A stretch of DNA of 64,000 bases from Spirosoma sp. KUDC1026. GTDB lineage: Bacteria; Bacteroidota; Bacteroidia; Cytophagales; Spirosomataceae. Made by a program: the position numbers and the translations under genes. The stretch lies in assembly GCF_013375035.1 (NCBI RefSeq), contig NZ_CP056032.1:186001-250000 (forward strand). Reading direction: 5' to 3'. Shown here piece by piece: positions 16,389 to 25,421 of this stretch; position 1 is the first letter of the stretch, and each line of letters begins with the position of its first letter. Below the pieces are notes generated by a model that saw nothing but the letters and a program-made list of their open reading frames with translations, had not been told where the DNA came from and searched no databases.

Positions 16389-19265
16389 ATGCCTAAAAAC
16401 GCCAGCATTCGCTCCGTACTTATTATTGGCTCTGGCCCCATCGTTATTGGTCAGGCGTGTGAATTTGACTATGCCGGTTCGCAGGCTGCCCGCTCGATTC
16501 GGGATGAAGGTATTGAAGTTGCCCTGATTAATTCCAATCCGGCAACGATCATGACCGATCCGATCAACGCCGACTATGTCTATCTGAAACCGCTGGAGAA
16601 AAAATCCATCGTTGAGATCCTGAAGAAACACCAGGAGATGGGAAAACCCATCGACGCGGTGCTACCAACTATGGGGGGGCAAACGGCCCTCAACCTGGCG
16701 ATCGACTGCGACAAGGCCGGTATCTGGCAGCAGTTTGGTGTCAAGATCATTGGTGTAGACATCAAAGCGATTGAAACGACAGAAGATCGTGAGAAATTCC
16801 GTCTGCTGATGCTTCAGCTGGGTGCTGGCGTCTGTAAAGGCCGTACAGCCCGCTCGTTCCTGGAAGGCAAAGAAATCGCTCAGGAAATTGGCTTTCCGCT
16901 TGTTATCCGCCCATCGTTTACGCTCGGCGGTACGGGTGGCGGTTTCGTTAACACGCCCGAAGAGTTTGATAAAGCCCTGACCAACGGCCTGCACGCATCA
17001 CCGGTGCACGAGGTACTGGTTGAGCAGAGCGTAATGGGCTGGAAAGAATATGAGCTGGAGTTGCTGCGTGACAACAACGGTAACTTCATCATCATCTGTT
17101 CGATCGAGAACTTCGATCCAATGGGTATCCATACCGGCGATTCCATTACGGTAGCCCCGGCCATGACCCTCCCCGATACGCTGTACCAGAAAATGCGTGA
17201 TCTGGCCATTCGGGTGATGAGTGGCATCGGGCAGTTCGCGGGTGGCTGTAACATTCAGTTCTCGGTTGATCCACAAACCGACGATATCATCGTTATCGAA
17301 GTGAACCCACGGGTGAGCCGATCATCGGCGCTGGCGTCGAAAGCGACGGGCTACCCCATTGCGAAGATTGCCGCTAAAATGGCCGTTGGGTATAACCTCG
17401 ACGAACTGATCAACCCGATTACGGGTACGACCTCAGCCTTCTTTGAGCCCGCCATCGACTACGTAATCGTTAAAGTTCCCCGCTGGAATTTTGACAAATT
17501 TCCCGGTGCCGATCGTTCGCTGGGCCTGCAGATGAAATCGGTAGGTGAAGCCATGGGTATTGGCCGGAACTTCCAGGAAGCCCTGCAGAAAGCTTGTCAG
17601 TCGCTCGAAATCCGGCGGAACGGTCTGGGTGCTGATGGTCGTGAACTTACCGACCGCGATGCGCTGACCAAAAGTCTGAAAAATCCGAGCTGGAACCGGC
17701 TGTTCCACATTTACGATGCCTTCAAGGCCGGCATGTCGTTCCGGACGATTCAGCAGCTGACGAAGATCGACCCCTGGTTCCTGCATCAGATCGAAGAACT
17801 GATCGAGCTGGAGCGCGAAATCCAGAAGTATGATCTAGAGGATCTCCCGCCGGAGTTATTACGTACCGCTAAGCAGAAAGGATATGCCGACCGGCAGCTG
17901 GCGCATATTCTGAGCGTTAAGGAAAGTAAGATTTATGAGTACCGTCAGCAGCATAACATCCGCCGGGTGTTTAAATGCGTCGATACCTGTGCGGCCGAGT
18001 TTGAGGCCCGTACGCCGTACTACTACTCAACCTTCAACAACCAGTTGCCGATAACCCTGGACCGGCCGGAGCCGGTTTCGGACCTGCCGGGTAATGAGTC
18101 GATCCGGTCGAACCGGAAAAAGATTGTTGTCCTGGGATCGGGACCAAACCGAATTGGGCAGGGTATCGAATTCGACTACTCCTGTGTACACGGCGTACTG
18201 GCGGCCAAAGAAGCGGGTTACGAAACGATCATGATCAACTGTAACCCCGAAACCGTTTCGACCGACCCTGATATTGCGGACAAGCTGTATTTCGAGCCGG
18301 TGTTCTGGGAGCACGTTCACGCCATCATTATGCACGAGCAGCCCGAGGGCGTGATTGTGCAGCTGGGCGGCCAGACGGCCCTAAAAATGGCCGAGAAACT
18401 GACCCGTTACGGTATCAAGATCATTGGTACGAGCTGGGAGGCACTTGACCTGGCCGAAGATCGGGGGCACTTCTCCGACATGCTCCGGAAACTCGACATT
18501 CCTTATCCGAAATTCGGTACGGTGCGCGAGGCCGAAGCAGCGCTGGAACTGTCGCGTGAACTGGGCTTCCCGCTGCTGGTACGTCCAAGCTACGTACTGG
18601 GTGGGCAGAACATGAAGATCGTTATCAACGAGAGCGAACTGGAGCAGCACGTGATGAAGATTCTGCAGGATATTCCGGATAATAACATCCTGCTCGACCA
18701 TTTCCTCGAAAACGCTATCGAAGCCGAAGCCGACGCCATTTGTGACGGCGAAGATGTCTACATCATCGGGATCATGGAGCATATCGAGCCTGCGGGTATC
18801 CACTCCGGCGACTCGTACGCGGTACTGCCTACGTTCGACCTGAGCGAGAACGTGATCCGGCAGATTGAGGAACATACGAAAAAGATTGCCGTAGCGCTGA
18901 AAACGGTTGGTCTGATCAACATTCAGTTCGCCATTAAGGACGAGGTAGTTTACATTATCGAAGCCAACCCACGTGCCAGCCGGACCGTACCGTTCATCTG
19001 TAAAGCCTACCAGGAGCCGTACGTGAACTACGCAACGAAGGTAATGCTGGGAGATAAGAAGGTGAAGGATTTCGATTTCAAGCCCGTCAAGAACGGCTAC
19101 GCGATCAAGATTCCTGTGTTCTCGTTCAGCAAATTCCCGAACGTGAACAAGGAACTCGGACCAGAAATGAAATCTACGGGTGAGGGCATCTACTTTATTG
19201 ATGATCTGACCGACGACTTCTTCCAGAAGGTCTACGCCGAACGGAATTTATATCTAAGCCGGTAG
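16389..19265 (+). CDS. carB: Carbamoyl-phosphate synthase large subunit
   Basis: 958 aa. The enzyme makes carbamoyl phosphate from bicarbonate, ammonia (delivered by CarA) and two ATP, for pyrimidine and arginine synthesis. Two homologous ATP-grasp halves are evident. The first has VLIIGSGPIVIGQACEFDYA, TLGGTGGGF and EVNPRVSRSSALASKATGYP. The second, from about residue 575, has VVLGSGPNRIGQGIEFDYSC, YVLGGQNM and EANPRASRTVPF. The chain stops soon after GPEMKSTGEG, where the enteric enzyme continues with a roughly 130-residue allosteric MGS domain. That domain is therefore absent, implying different UMP/ornithine control. No carA is adjacent. A hairpin follows the stop. Confidence 0.95.
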   Translation: MPKNASIRSVLIIGSGPIVIGQACEFDYAGSQAARSIRDEGIEVALINSNPATIMTDPINADYVYLKPLEKKSIVEILKKHQEMGKPIDAVLPTMGGQTALNLAIDCDKAGIWQQFGVKIIGVDIKAIETTEDREKFRLLMLQLGAGVCKGRTARSFLEGKEIAQEIGFPLVIRPSFTLGGTGGGFVNTPEEFDKALTNGLHASPVHEVLVEQSVMGWKEYELELLRDNNGNFIIICSIENFDPMGIHTGDSITVAPAMTLPDTLYQKMRDLAIRVMSGIGQFAGGCNIQFSVDPQTDDIIVIEVNPRVSRSSALASKATGYPIAKIAAKMAVGYNLDELINPITGTTSAFFEPAIDYVIVKVPRWNFDKFPGADRSLGLQMKSVGEAMGIGRNFQEALQKACQSLEIRRNGLGADGRELTDRDALTKSLKNPSWNRLFHIYDAFKAGMSFRTIQQLTKIDPWFLHQIEELIELEREIQKYDLEDLPPELLRTAKQKGYADRQLAHILSVKESKIYEYRQQHNIRRVFKCVDTCAAEFEARTPYYYSTFNNQLPITLDRPEPVSDLPGNESIRSNRKKIVVLGSGPNRIGQGIEFDYSCVHGVLAAKEAGYETIMINCNPETVSTDPDIADKLYFEPVFWEHVHAIIMHEQPEGVIVQLGGQTALKMAEKLTRYGIKIIGTSWEALDLAEDRGHFSDMLRKLDIPYPKFGTVREAEAALELSRELGFPLLVRPSYVLGGQNMKIVINESELEQHVMKILQDIPDNNILLDHFLENAIEAEADAICDGEDVYIIGIMEHIEPAGIHSGDSYAVLPTFDLSENVIRQIEEHTKKIAVALKTVGLINIQFAIKDEVVYIIEANPRASRTVPFICKAYQEPYVNYATKVMLGDKKVKDFDFKPVKNGYAIKIPVFSFSKFPNVNKELGPEMKSTGEGIYFIDDLTDDFFQKVYAERNLYLSR

Positions 19266-19288
19266 GCGAAAATACTGTCAGTTATACA

Positions 19289-19317
19289 TTGAGCCACGTC
19301 CATTGGGCGTGGCTCAA
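19289..19317 (+). terminator. Terminator hairpin after carB
   Basis: TTGAGCCACG at 19289-19298 pairs with CGTGGCTCAA at 19308-19317 around a 9-nt loop, followed by CTGTTTTA. It lies between carB and the convergent glycosidase remnant. Confidence 0.75.
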
Positions 19318-19347
19318 CTGTTTTATCAGGGTATCGTTGAAGTCGAT

Positions 19348-20222
19348 TTACTTCCACGTCAATTTGAGCAGTGAAACACCTTGTCGGGGAAGGGTCAGCT
19401 TTATATCCGCTTCACCATTCTTCACTGACACTCGCTCGGGAGCAGAGAACTGCTGTAACTGACCCGCTTTTTCGAGCTGGGCAACCTGCTCCGCAGACGG
19501 CGTTTTGGGAGAGCCCATCTTTTTCCAGGTCTCATAGGAGTTGCTATATTGCCGATCGACCCGGTAATGATGCAATGTTACGTTTCCGTTGGGCAATCCA
19601 GTCAGGTGCACCGAAACGGGCGCGTCGAGCCCGGGCAGGTTATCATCGTGGTAATTCCAGACCATTACCGCGGCCGATTTGGCGTCCTTCGAAGCCAGGG
19701 CGTTAATATCGGCTTCGTCCCGGACGCTTTTATCCCGTATCCGGACGTAGTCATATGCCAGTCCTGCTTTGACCTCTACCCGATTCGTAGGCATCATCCC
19801 GAACATGCGAAATACGTTCAGCACCGGTTTATCCACACCGTTGGTAGCCAGGTCGCGAAACCCTCTAAACCAGGCCTGATCTTCGAATTCAAACGCCCAG
19901 GTAACCGCTCCCGCCAGGTTCACGCCCCGCGACTGGGCCAGATCATATTTCCGGGCGAATGAAGCAGCCGTGTAGCTGGAATACATCGTACTGTTCCGGT
20001 AAGCATTCTGCGGACTGACATCTTCCGAACAGGCCGCGCATCCCTCCGGGTCCGATTCGCCAATAATGATTGGCAGGTTTTTCAGGCTGGGATAAGAAGC
20101 AACAATTTTGAACCCTTCGTCAATGTCACGCAGCTGCGTACCCATGTTCATCTGCACATGACCATCGACCAGTTTGGGGGCACCTTTAGCGTGAAAGGTA
20201 ATGAAATCAATAGGGCTCCCTG
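19348..20222 (-). pseudogene. GH39-like glycosidase, C-terminal part (cut by IS)
   Basis: C-terminal 290 or so codons of a glycoside hydrolase gene, separated from its start by the IS at 20223-21477. It begins inside SPIDFITFHAKG, carries the presumed nucleophile region LPIIIGESDPEGCAAC, and ends with beta-sandwich sequence (VSLLKLTWK). Removing the element and one copy of the CTG duplication restores an unbroken frame of 573 codons plus stop with the fragment at 21478-22327. As it stands it has no start of its own; the apparent extension to 20298 is IS sequence. The break appears recent because both parts are otherwise undamaged. Confidence 0.85.
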
Positions 20223-20288
20223 TATAGTGATCCCGCTTTTTTGTACCACTCCTTAAGCTTGTCGGAATGGTTGCTAACTTAGTCAACC

Positions 20289-20579
20289 ATGAAAGCAAAA
20301 AGTCGTCGTCAGTTCACCTCCGAGTTCAAGGTGAAGGTCGTCTTAGAAGTACTCCGTCAGGACAAGACGCTCAATCAGATCGCTAGCGAACACGAGTTGC
20401 ATCCACAGTTAGTGCAGACTTGGAAACAGGCATTTATGGCCGCTGTCCCACAACTATTCGACCAACAGAAGAGGGCTGAAAAGCCCGTTGTCGATGAAAC
20501 AGGGCCTTTATACGAACAGATTGGACGGCTCCAGATGGAGCTAACCTGGCTCAAAAAAAAATTAGCGACCAACCCCTAA
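20289..20579 (+). CDS. IS3-family transposase OrfA
   Basis: 96-aa HTH protein that recognises the IS ends. It starts MKAKSRRQFTSEFKVKVVLE, and its helix-turn-helix (LNQIASEHELHPQLVQTWKQ) is followed by a leucine-zipper-like helix (YEQIGRLQMELTWLKKKL). Nine A residues at 20553-20561 form a slippery site. A -1 shift there reads on as ISDQPLSQRRAMIERSNTE without a stop into orfB, giving the OrfAB transposase. Without slippage translation ends at 20579. OrfA alone is known in the family to modulate transposition. Confidence 0.93.
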   Translation: MKAKSRRQFTSEFKVKVVLEVLRQDKTLNQIASEHELHPQLVQTWKQAFMAAVPQLFDQQKRAEKPVVDETGPLYEQIGRLQMELTWLKKKLATNP

Positions 20580-20593
20580 GCCAGCGAAGAGCC

Positions 20594-21430
20594 ATGATTG
20601 AGCGCTCCAATACCGAATTGAGTCTCCGCCGACAGTGCTGGCTGTTAAGTGTCAGTCGGGCCGGTCTGTCCTATCAACCTACTCCCGTTGATGATCAAAC
20701 TTTACAGATCATGCGCCGATTAGACGAATGGTATGTCGAACATCCTGATCTAGGCCATCGTCGGCTGGTGGTTCTTTTGAATCAGGAGGGCTGGGTGGTA
20801 AATATTAAGCGCGTGCGTCGTCTACGGGCCTTAATGGGTCTGGAAACACAGTTCCCTAAACCTAATCTATCCAAACCGGGTGTGCCTCGACAACGCTTTT
20901 TCTATCTACTACGTGGTTTGGTCATTGATCGCATTCACCAAGTGTGGGCAACGGATATTACATACATTCCTATGCCCAAAGGCTTTTTTTATGTGATGGC
21001 CATCTTGGATTTACACAGTCGCTATGTCTTGCATTGGCAGTTGAGCAATACGCTGGAAGCAGGCTGGTGCATCGATACCTTGCGACAGAGTCTACGACAA
21101 TGGGGCAAACCACAGATCTTCAATACGGATCAGGGGAGTCAGTTTACCAGTGATGACTTTATTGCTGTATTAGTAGGGCATGAGATCGCCATCAGTTGGG
21201 ATGGCAAAGGGCGAGCTTTGGATAATATCTACGTGGAACGCTTCTGGCGAACGCTAAAATACGAAGATGTTTATTTGCGCAACTACCAAACTGGCAGTGA
21301 ACTTCGAGCGGGTTTAACCAAGTACTTTCGCTATTACAATCACCAACGACCTCACCAGTCATTAGGCTATCGGACACCGGCAGCGGTATTGATGGAGGGG
21401 AAGGAGAAACAACATATATCTCTCAACTAA
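20594..21430 (+). CDS. IS3-family transposase OrfB (DDE integrase core)
   Basis: 278 aa from the first ATG; the functional protein is probably the OrfAB frameshift fusion entered near 20561. The DDE triad is visible: Asp in VWATDITYIPMPKG, Asp in IFNTDQGSQFTSDDF, and Glu in NIYVERFWRTLKYE. The C-terminal YNHQRPHQSLGYRTPAAVL is typical of IS3 orfB. All catalytic residues are intact. The product cuts and joins IS ends through a circular intermediate, as known for this family. Confidence 0.95.
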   Translation: MIERSNTELSLRRQCWLLSVSRAGLSYQPTPVDDQTLQIMRRLDEWYVEHPDLGHRRLVVLLNQEGWVVNIKRVRRLRALMGLETQFPKPNLSKPGVPRQRFFYLLRGLVIDRIHQVWATDITYIPMPKGFFYVMAILDLHSRYVLHWQLSNTLEAGWCIDTLRQSLRQWGKPQIFNTDQGSQFTSDDFIAVLVGHEIAISWDGKGRALDNIYVERFWRTLKYEDVYLRNYQTGSELRAGLTKYFRYYNHQRPHQSLGYRTPAAVLMEGKEKQHISLN

Positions 21431-21477
21431 TCATTTCGTTTAGCCAAATGGTGGTACAGAGAATGGGGTACACTATA

Positions 21478-22327
21478 CTGTCTTACCCGTTACGTAATTT
21501 TTCCCGCTGACAACGTGCTCCATGAACGGTTTGAAAAACTTGCTGGATCCCTCCCAGGATGGTCCGGTTACTTCGGGGCCGCCGATCCTGGCCGTAGGAA
21601 GTGCCCGTTTAACAGCATCGGCAGTGTAGTCATACAGCTTGATATACTCCTCGGTCGAGCCTTTCCAATAACTGATATTAGGCTCATTCCAAAGCTCCCA
21701 ATACCAGCTTTCCACTTCCTTTTTGCCATACTTCTGGACCGAATGCTTCACCCACTGATAAACCAGCTCGGCCCACTTGTCGTAATCTTTGGGCGGATAA
21801 GCCCAGCCCAGGTAGATGTCATTGTAGTTATCGCCGGGTTTCCAGTGGTGGCGGTACGGCTCCGGTTTAGTCGACAGGGCCTGGGGCATGAACCCGATCT
21901 GAGCGATGGGTTTCATGCCCCGCTCGATGAACGTATCGAATATTTTGTCGACAATAGTCCAGTCATAGACTGGCTTCCCGTTGGCGTCTTCCGTGTAGGC
22001 ATTCGTTGACCCCCACTTCAGAGCGGCTTCCCCATCACCCGTCACCAACAGGCTGTGCACGCGCACGTAGACGGGCACTTTACTGAGTTGGGCGATTTCG
22101 GTCAGCAGTTTCTTGCCGTCCTTCATGTAGGTATAGTTGGGTTCGTCGTAGCCAAACCAGGCCCAGATTGGTTTCAAGGGACCTTTGTCTTTGGTTAAAT
22201 CGACCTGAATCGTAACCGGTTTTTCGGCACTGGTCTGGCCCAGACTATCGGCGCCGGGCAGCAAACTGAGAACACCCGTTCCCAGGACTACCAGCGTGAA
22301 CCAGAAATTTGTCGTATGGTGCTTCAT
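21478..22327 (-). pseudogene. GH39-like glycosidase, N-terminal part (cut by IS)
   Basis: N-terminal 283 or so codons of the interrupted hydrolase. The start at 22327 gives a signal peptide (TLVVLGTGVLSLLPGADSLGQ). The TIM-barrel text includes GYDEPNYTYMKDGKK, the general acid/base motif WYWELWNEPNISYWKG, and GGPEVTGPSW, all characteristic of clan-A glycosidases and closest to GH39 beta-xylosidases. The last native codons read NYVTGKT before the element. Known substrates of the family are xylo-oligosaccharides or related glycans; this one is unproven. With the CE15-like remnant at 7876-8419, this is a second damaged hemicellulose-type gene in the window. Confidence 0.85.
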
Positions 22328-22580
22328 GAATTGGGCAGGATAAAAAGACACGTTTTTTGTCGGAGCAGGTCAGCCGCTTTACTAAGCTCAATTCCGGCCA
22401 GTTATACCCAGAGTGTTCTTACTTCAGGGGCAGTATTTTAGTTGAGCTGACGCAATGAACAGGTGGGTAACCCGATTCGTCGGCTTTTTTAAATTACCGC
22501 TTCGGTAAGTTGTCATCTGATGTTGCTTGCCTACATCTGGTTATTTTTTGTTACCTTGATAACTAGCAAGCCTCCACACA

Positions 22581-23246
22581 ATGAGCGGATACGAACTGGA
22601 TTTTTTTCTTAGCCTGGGTTACTTTCGAATGCAGCAGGAAGTATTTACCTGCCGCTACCTGATTCTTGAGAATAACCTGCATCCGGTTTACTGGCTCCGG
22701 CTCGATCTGGCTGTCGTTACGTTCGGTCCTAAACAATCGCGGCTGCTGCGTATTAACGACCAGTTCTTAGTAACTGTCGTTCCGTTTACGCTAACTGATG
22801 AATTAGAGGATTTATACGCTATTTACCGCAGTTCCATCGATTTTGACGCCCCCGAATCAGTTCAGTCGTGCCTGCTGGGCAACAGCACCGGCAACGTGTT
22901 TGATACGTCTGTTGTGGAAGTGCGCGATAATGGCCAGTTGATTGCCGCCGGAATTTTTGATAACGGTGCCTGCAGTATTGCGGGGATCATGAATTTCTAC
23001 CATCCTGATTACCGGAAACAGAGCCTGGGCAAGTTCCTGATGCTACAAAAAATCAACTACGCCCGGCAGCAGCGGAAAACGTATTACTATCCCGGCTACA
23101 TCGTCGGAAACTATCCCAAGTTTGATTATAAACTATTTGCCTGCCAGTCGGCTACCGAAGTCCTCGACGAAAACAGCGGCACCTGGCTCCCCTTTTCCTG
23201 GGATTGGATCAACCAGCAATCAGACGAAAAGCTGAGAGCGGTCTAA
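22581..23246 (+). CDS. Arginyl-tRNA--protein transferase-like protein
   Basis: 221 aa, soluble. The C-terminal half resembles the GNAT-fold domain of ATE/Bpt aminoacyl-tRNA protein transferases: YHPDYRKQSLGKFLMLQKIN followed by RKTYYYPGYIVGNYPKFDYK and then GTWLPFSWDW. Those enzymes add an amino acid to the N-terminus of proteins for N-end-rule degradation. The N-terminal half lacks the usual ATE Cys cluster, so activity or substrate may differ. The gene stands alone, with 229 bp of unassigned DNA before it. Confidence 0.65.
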   Translation: MSGYELDFFLSLGYFRMQQEVFTCRYLILENNLHPVYWLRLDLAVVTFGPKQSRLLRINDQFLVTVVPFTLTDELEDLYAIYRSSIDFDAPESVQSCLLGNSTGNVFDTSVVEVRDNGQLIAAGIFDNGACSIAGIMNFYHPDYRKQSLGKFLMLQKINYARQQRKTYYYPGYIVGNYPKFDYKLFACQSATEVLDENSGTWLPFSWDWINQQSDEKLRAV

Positions 23247-23322
23247 TTAGCGATTATTACGTTCGCTCGATGGCAAGCGGATCAATCTATTACGCATGTT
23301 TCCGGCAAGAGCCTAAACAAAA

Positions 23323-23352
23323 CAGCCTGCCCGGCTTTTCGCGGACAGGCTG
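23323..23352. terminator. Hairpin between convergent genes
   Basis: CAGCCTG at 23323-23329 pairs with CAGGCTG at 23346-23352, extended inward by CCG/CGG. It sits between the rightward transferase-like gene and the leftward small gene. Its T-tract is weak, so termination strength is uncertain. Confidence 0.5.
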
Positions 23353-23469
23353 AGTAAAATCCTGAATAATACATGACTGCATTGGTTAATACCCTGCAAG
23401 ATTCAGGCCATCTGTATCTTTACCGGACTTATTATTTACAGTACATATCAGATAAACGCGTTTAACGGT

Positions 23470-23838
23470 CTACTTCCGTTTACGAACTGACCGGGCCTCC
23501 CACAAAGCGGGTTGTATGGTTAATTCGCTCAGGTAATAGTTAACTATGGTAGCAAAACCGCCTGCCTTGGCCAGTTGAATTTCGAAATCCAACTCATTAA
23601 TAATAAACCGTTCCCGATTTGACTGTCCGTACGATTCCCGCGATAAGCGGTCAAAAATTCGTAGCGCCAGGTTACGGTCATTGTAAGCTAATGCCAGCCG
23701 GTCTCGAAGATCGGCAACGTTTTTCGTGAATGCATCTAACCGGCTGTCACCGGCTAACTCAGTAGCACCTACACCGGCTGCAATGCTCTCAGTTGTCAGT
23801 ACAGCCTCTCTGGTCATATTTGTGAAGAAACGTAGCAT
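23470..23838 (-). CDS. Small helical protein, unknown function
   Basis: 122 aa, not recognised. It has no signal peptide and reads as mostly helical, with charged stretches such as FTKNVADLRDRLALAYNDRN and FIINELDFEIQLAKAGGFAT and a basic tail (WEARSVRKRK). Codon use is like the neighbouring genes, which supports coding. It has its own transcription unit: convergent with the ATE-like gene and 206 bp from the cbs stop. Confidence 0.6.
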   Translation of the reverse strand: MLRFFTNMTREAVLTTESIAAGVGATELAGDSRLDAFTKNVADLRDRLALAYNDRNLALRIFDRLSRESYGQSNRERFIINELDFEIQLAKAGGFATIVNYYLSELTIQPALWEARSVRKRK

Positions 23839-24044
23839 GTTGATAAATGGGTTAGTATACCAAACAGAACTCTTCAGTAAACTAAATATCTACTCCGTCT
23901 GTAAACTATTGCCACTTTTGTTATCTAATGGTTACATCCTACGCCCAGATCGGCCCATAAGCAATCCATAATTAGTCATTTGGCTACTAATCATGTCTTA
24001 TTGAGAAAGACATCCACTACTGTACATCTGATTTATCCGTAATT

Positions 24045-25421
24045 TTAATTCGTCATGGCTGCCAGCAAGTCAGCCTGGGTGATAATGTGAATTTGCTCTT
24101 TCTCGTCGCGGACGAGCAGGGCTTTGTTATCCCGGTCGATTAGCGACGACAGCGCGTCAATGGTGTTATCCAGCCCCACAAACTTGAAGGGTTTGTCCAT
24201 AACTTCGCTGACGGGGTGATCTTTCACGGCAGGGTCTTCGATCAGGCGATTCAAGACGGTTGAATCGGTCAGGCTGCCCACGATGTGGCCGTCATCGTCC
24301 GTAACCGGGATCTGCGAGATGCCGTACCGGTTCAGGACGTGAATGGCCTGATTGACCGATACGCCCGAGCCAATAGTAGTCAGTTGGGAGGAACCGTTCT
24401 TGTGACGAATGATATCGCGGGCCGTTTTGAACGCACGATCTTCCAAAAAGCCGTGGTCCTTCATCCACGTATCGTTGTACACCTTCGCCAGATAACGAGT
24501 GCCGTGATCGGGCAACAGAATAACCAGTACGTCGTCGTCGTTCAGGTGATCCTTTGCCCATTCAAGCGCGCCATGCACCGCCGTTCCGCACGACCAGCCC
24601 ACAAATAAACCCTCCTCACGCGCCAGTCGCCGGGTCATGATGGCCGCATCCCGGTCGGTTACTTTGATAAATAGGTCGATAACACCGAAATCGACATTTT
24701 TCGGTAAAATGTCCTCACCAATTCCCTCAGTCATGTATGGGTAAATTTCTCCCTCGTCGAATTGGCCAGTTTCTTTATACTTCTTGAACACGGAGCCGTA
24801 GGTATCCAACCCGATCGAAATCAGGTTTGGATTTTGCTCCTTCAGGAACCGGGACGTACCGCTGATGGTCCCGCCCGTACCAACGCCAGCCGCAAAGTGC
24901 GTTACACGCCCATCCGTATCGCGCCAGATTTCGGGGCCAGTCGTTTCGTAGTGCGCGGCCGCGTTGGCGGTGTTATCATATTGATTTGGGTAGAACGAGT
25001 TGGGAATGTCGCGGTTGAGTTTCTGGGCGACGGAGTAATACGAACGCGGGTCTTCGGGCGATACGTTCGTTGGGCAGACGACCACCTCGGCACCTACCGC
25101 TCGCAGGATGTCGATTTTCTCCTTCGACTGCTTATCGGCCATCGTGAAAATGCACTTATAACCTTTACCAATAGCGGCCAGCGCCAGGCCCATGCCGGTG
25201 TTACCGCTGGTGCCTTCGATGATCGTACCGCCAGGTTTCAGAACTCCCCGTTCTTCGGCATCCTCGATCATGCGCACGGCAATCCGGTCTTTCACCGAGT
25301 TGCCAGGGTTAAAATATTCCACCTTTACCAGCACCGTTCCCCGGATGCCTTTCGCAACCTTATTGAGCTTTATTAACGGCGTGTTGCCGATGGTGTCGAT
25401 GATGGAATTGTAATAATTCAT
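24045..25421 (-). CDS. cbs: Cystathionine beta-synthase with CBS pair
   Basis: 458 aa. The PLP-dependent fold-type II domain (about residues 1-330) carries the Schiff-base lysine in NPGNSVKDRIA (Lys44), the TSGNTGMGLAL substrate loop and the GVGTGGTISG phosphate loop. The C-terminal 115 residues form two CBS motifs (SVNQAIHVLNRYGISQIPV and FVGLDNTIDALSSLI), as in cystathionine beta-synthases rather than plain cysteine synthase. The reaction condenses serine (or an activated serine) with homocysteine. Its start codon overlaps the stop of the TOPRIM gene by 4 bp (25418-25421), so translation may be coupled to the ATPase/TOPRIM cassette. Confidence 0.88.
   Translation of the reverse strand: MNYYNSIIDTIGNTPLIKLNKVAKGIRGTVLVKVEYFNPGNSVKDRIAVRMIEDAEERGVLKPGGTIIEGTSGNTGMGLALAAIGKGYKCIFTMADKQSKEKIDILRAVGAEVVVCPTNVSPEDPRSYYSVAQKLNRDIPNSFYPNQYDNTANAAAHYETTGPEIWRDTDGRVTHFAAGVGTGGTISGTSRFLKEQNPNLISIGLDTYGSVFKKYKETGQFDEGEIYPYMTEGIGEDILPKNVDFGVIDLFIKVTDRDAAIMTRRLAREEGLFVGWSCGTAVHGALEWAKDHLNDDDVLVILLPDHGTRYLAKVYNDTWMKDHGFLEDRAFKTARDIIRHKNGSSQLTTIGSGVSVNQAIHVLNRYGISQIPVTDDDGHIVGSLTDSTVLNRLIEDPAVKDHPVSEVMDKPFKFVGLDNTIDALSSLIDRDNKALLVRDEKEQIHIITQADLLAAMTN

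Larger units (their letters stand above)
20223..21477 (+). mobile_element. Intact IS3-family insertion sequence (1,255 bp)
   Basis: Terminal inverted repeats of about 27 bp match at 21 positions (left TATAGTGATCCC..., right read inward TATAGTGTACCC..., both ending TGTACCAC). The element is flanked by a 3-bp direct repeat CTG at 20220-20222 and 21478-21480. It carries an HTH orfA and a DDE orfB in the -1 frame joined by an A9 slippery run, the classical IS3 arrangement. The orfB text (DGKGRALDNIYVERFWRTLK) points to the IS51/IS407-like branch, a subgroup call made from memory. Nothing looks broken, so the copy may be active. Confidence 0.95.

Noticed and set aside
20223..20298. Glycosidase C-terminal frame extending to 20298
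   Set aside because: The part beyond 20222 is IS sequence read on the minus strand; it gives an artificial start to a broken gene.
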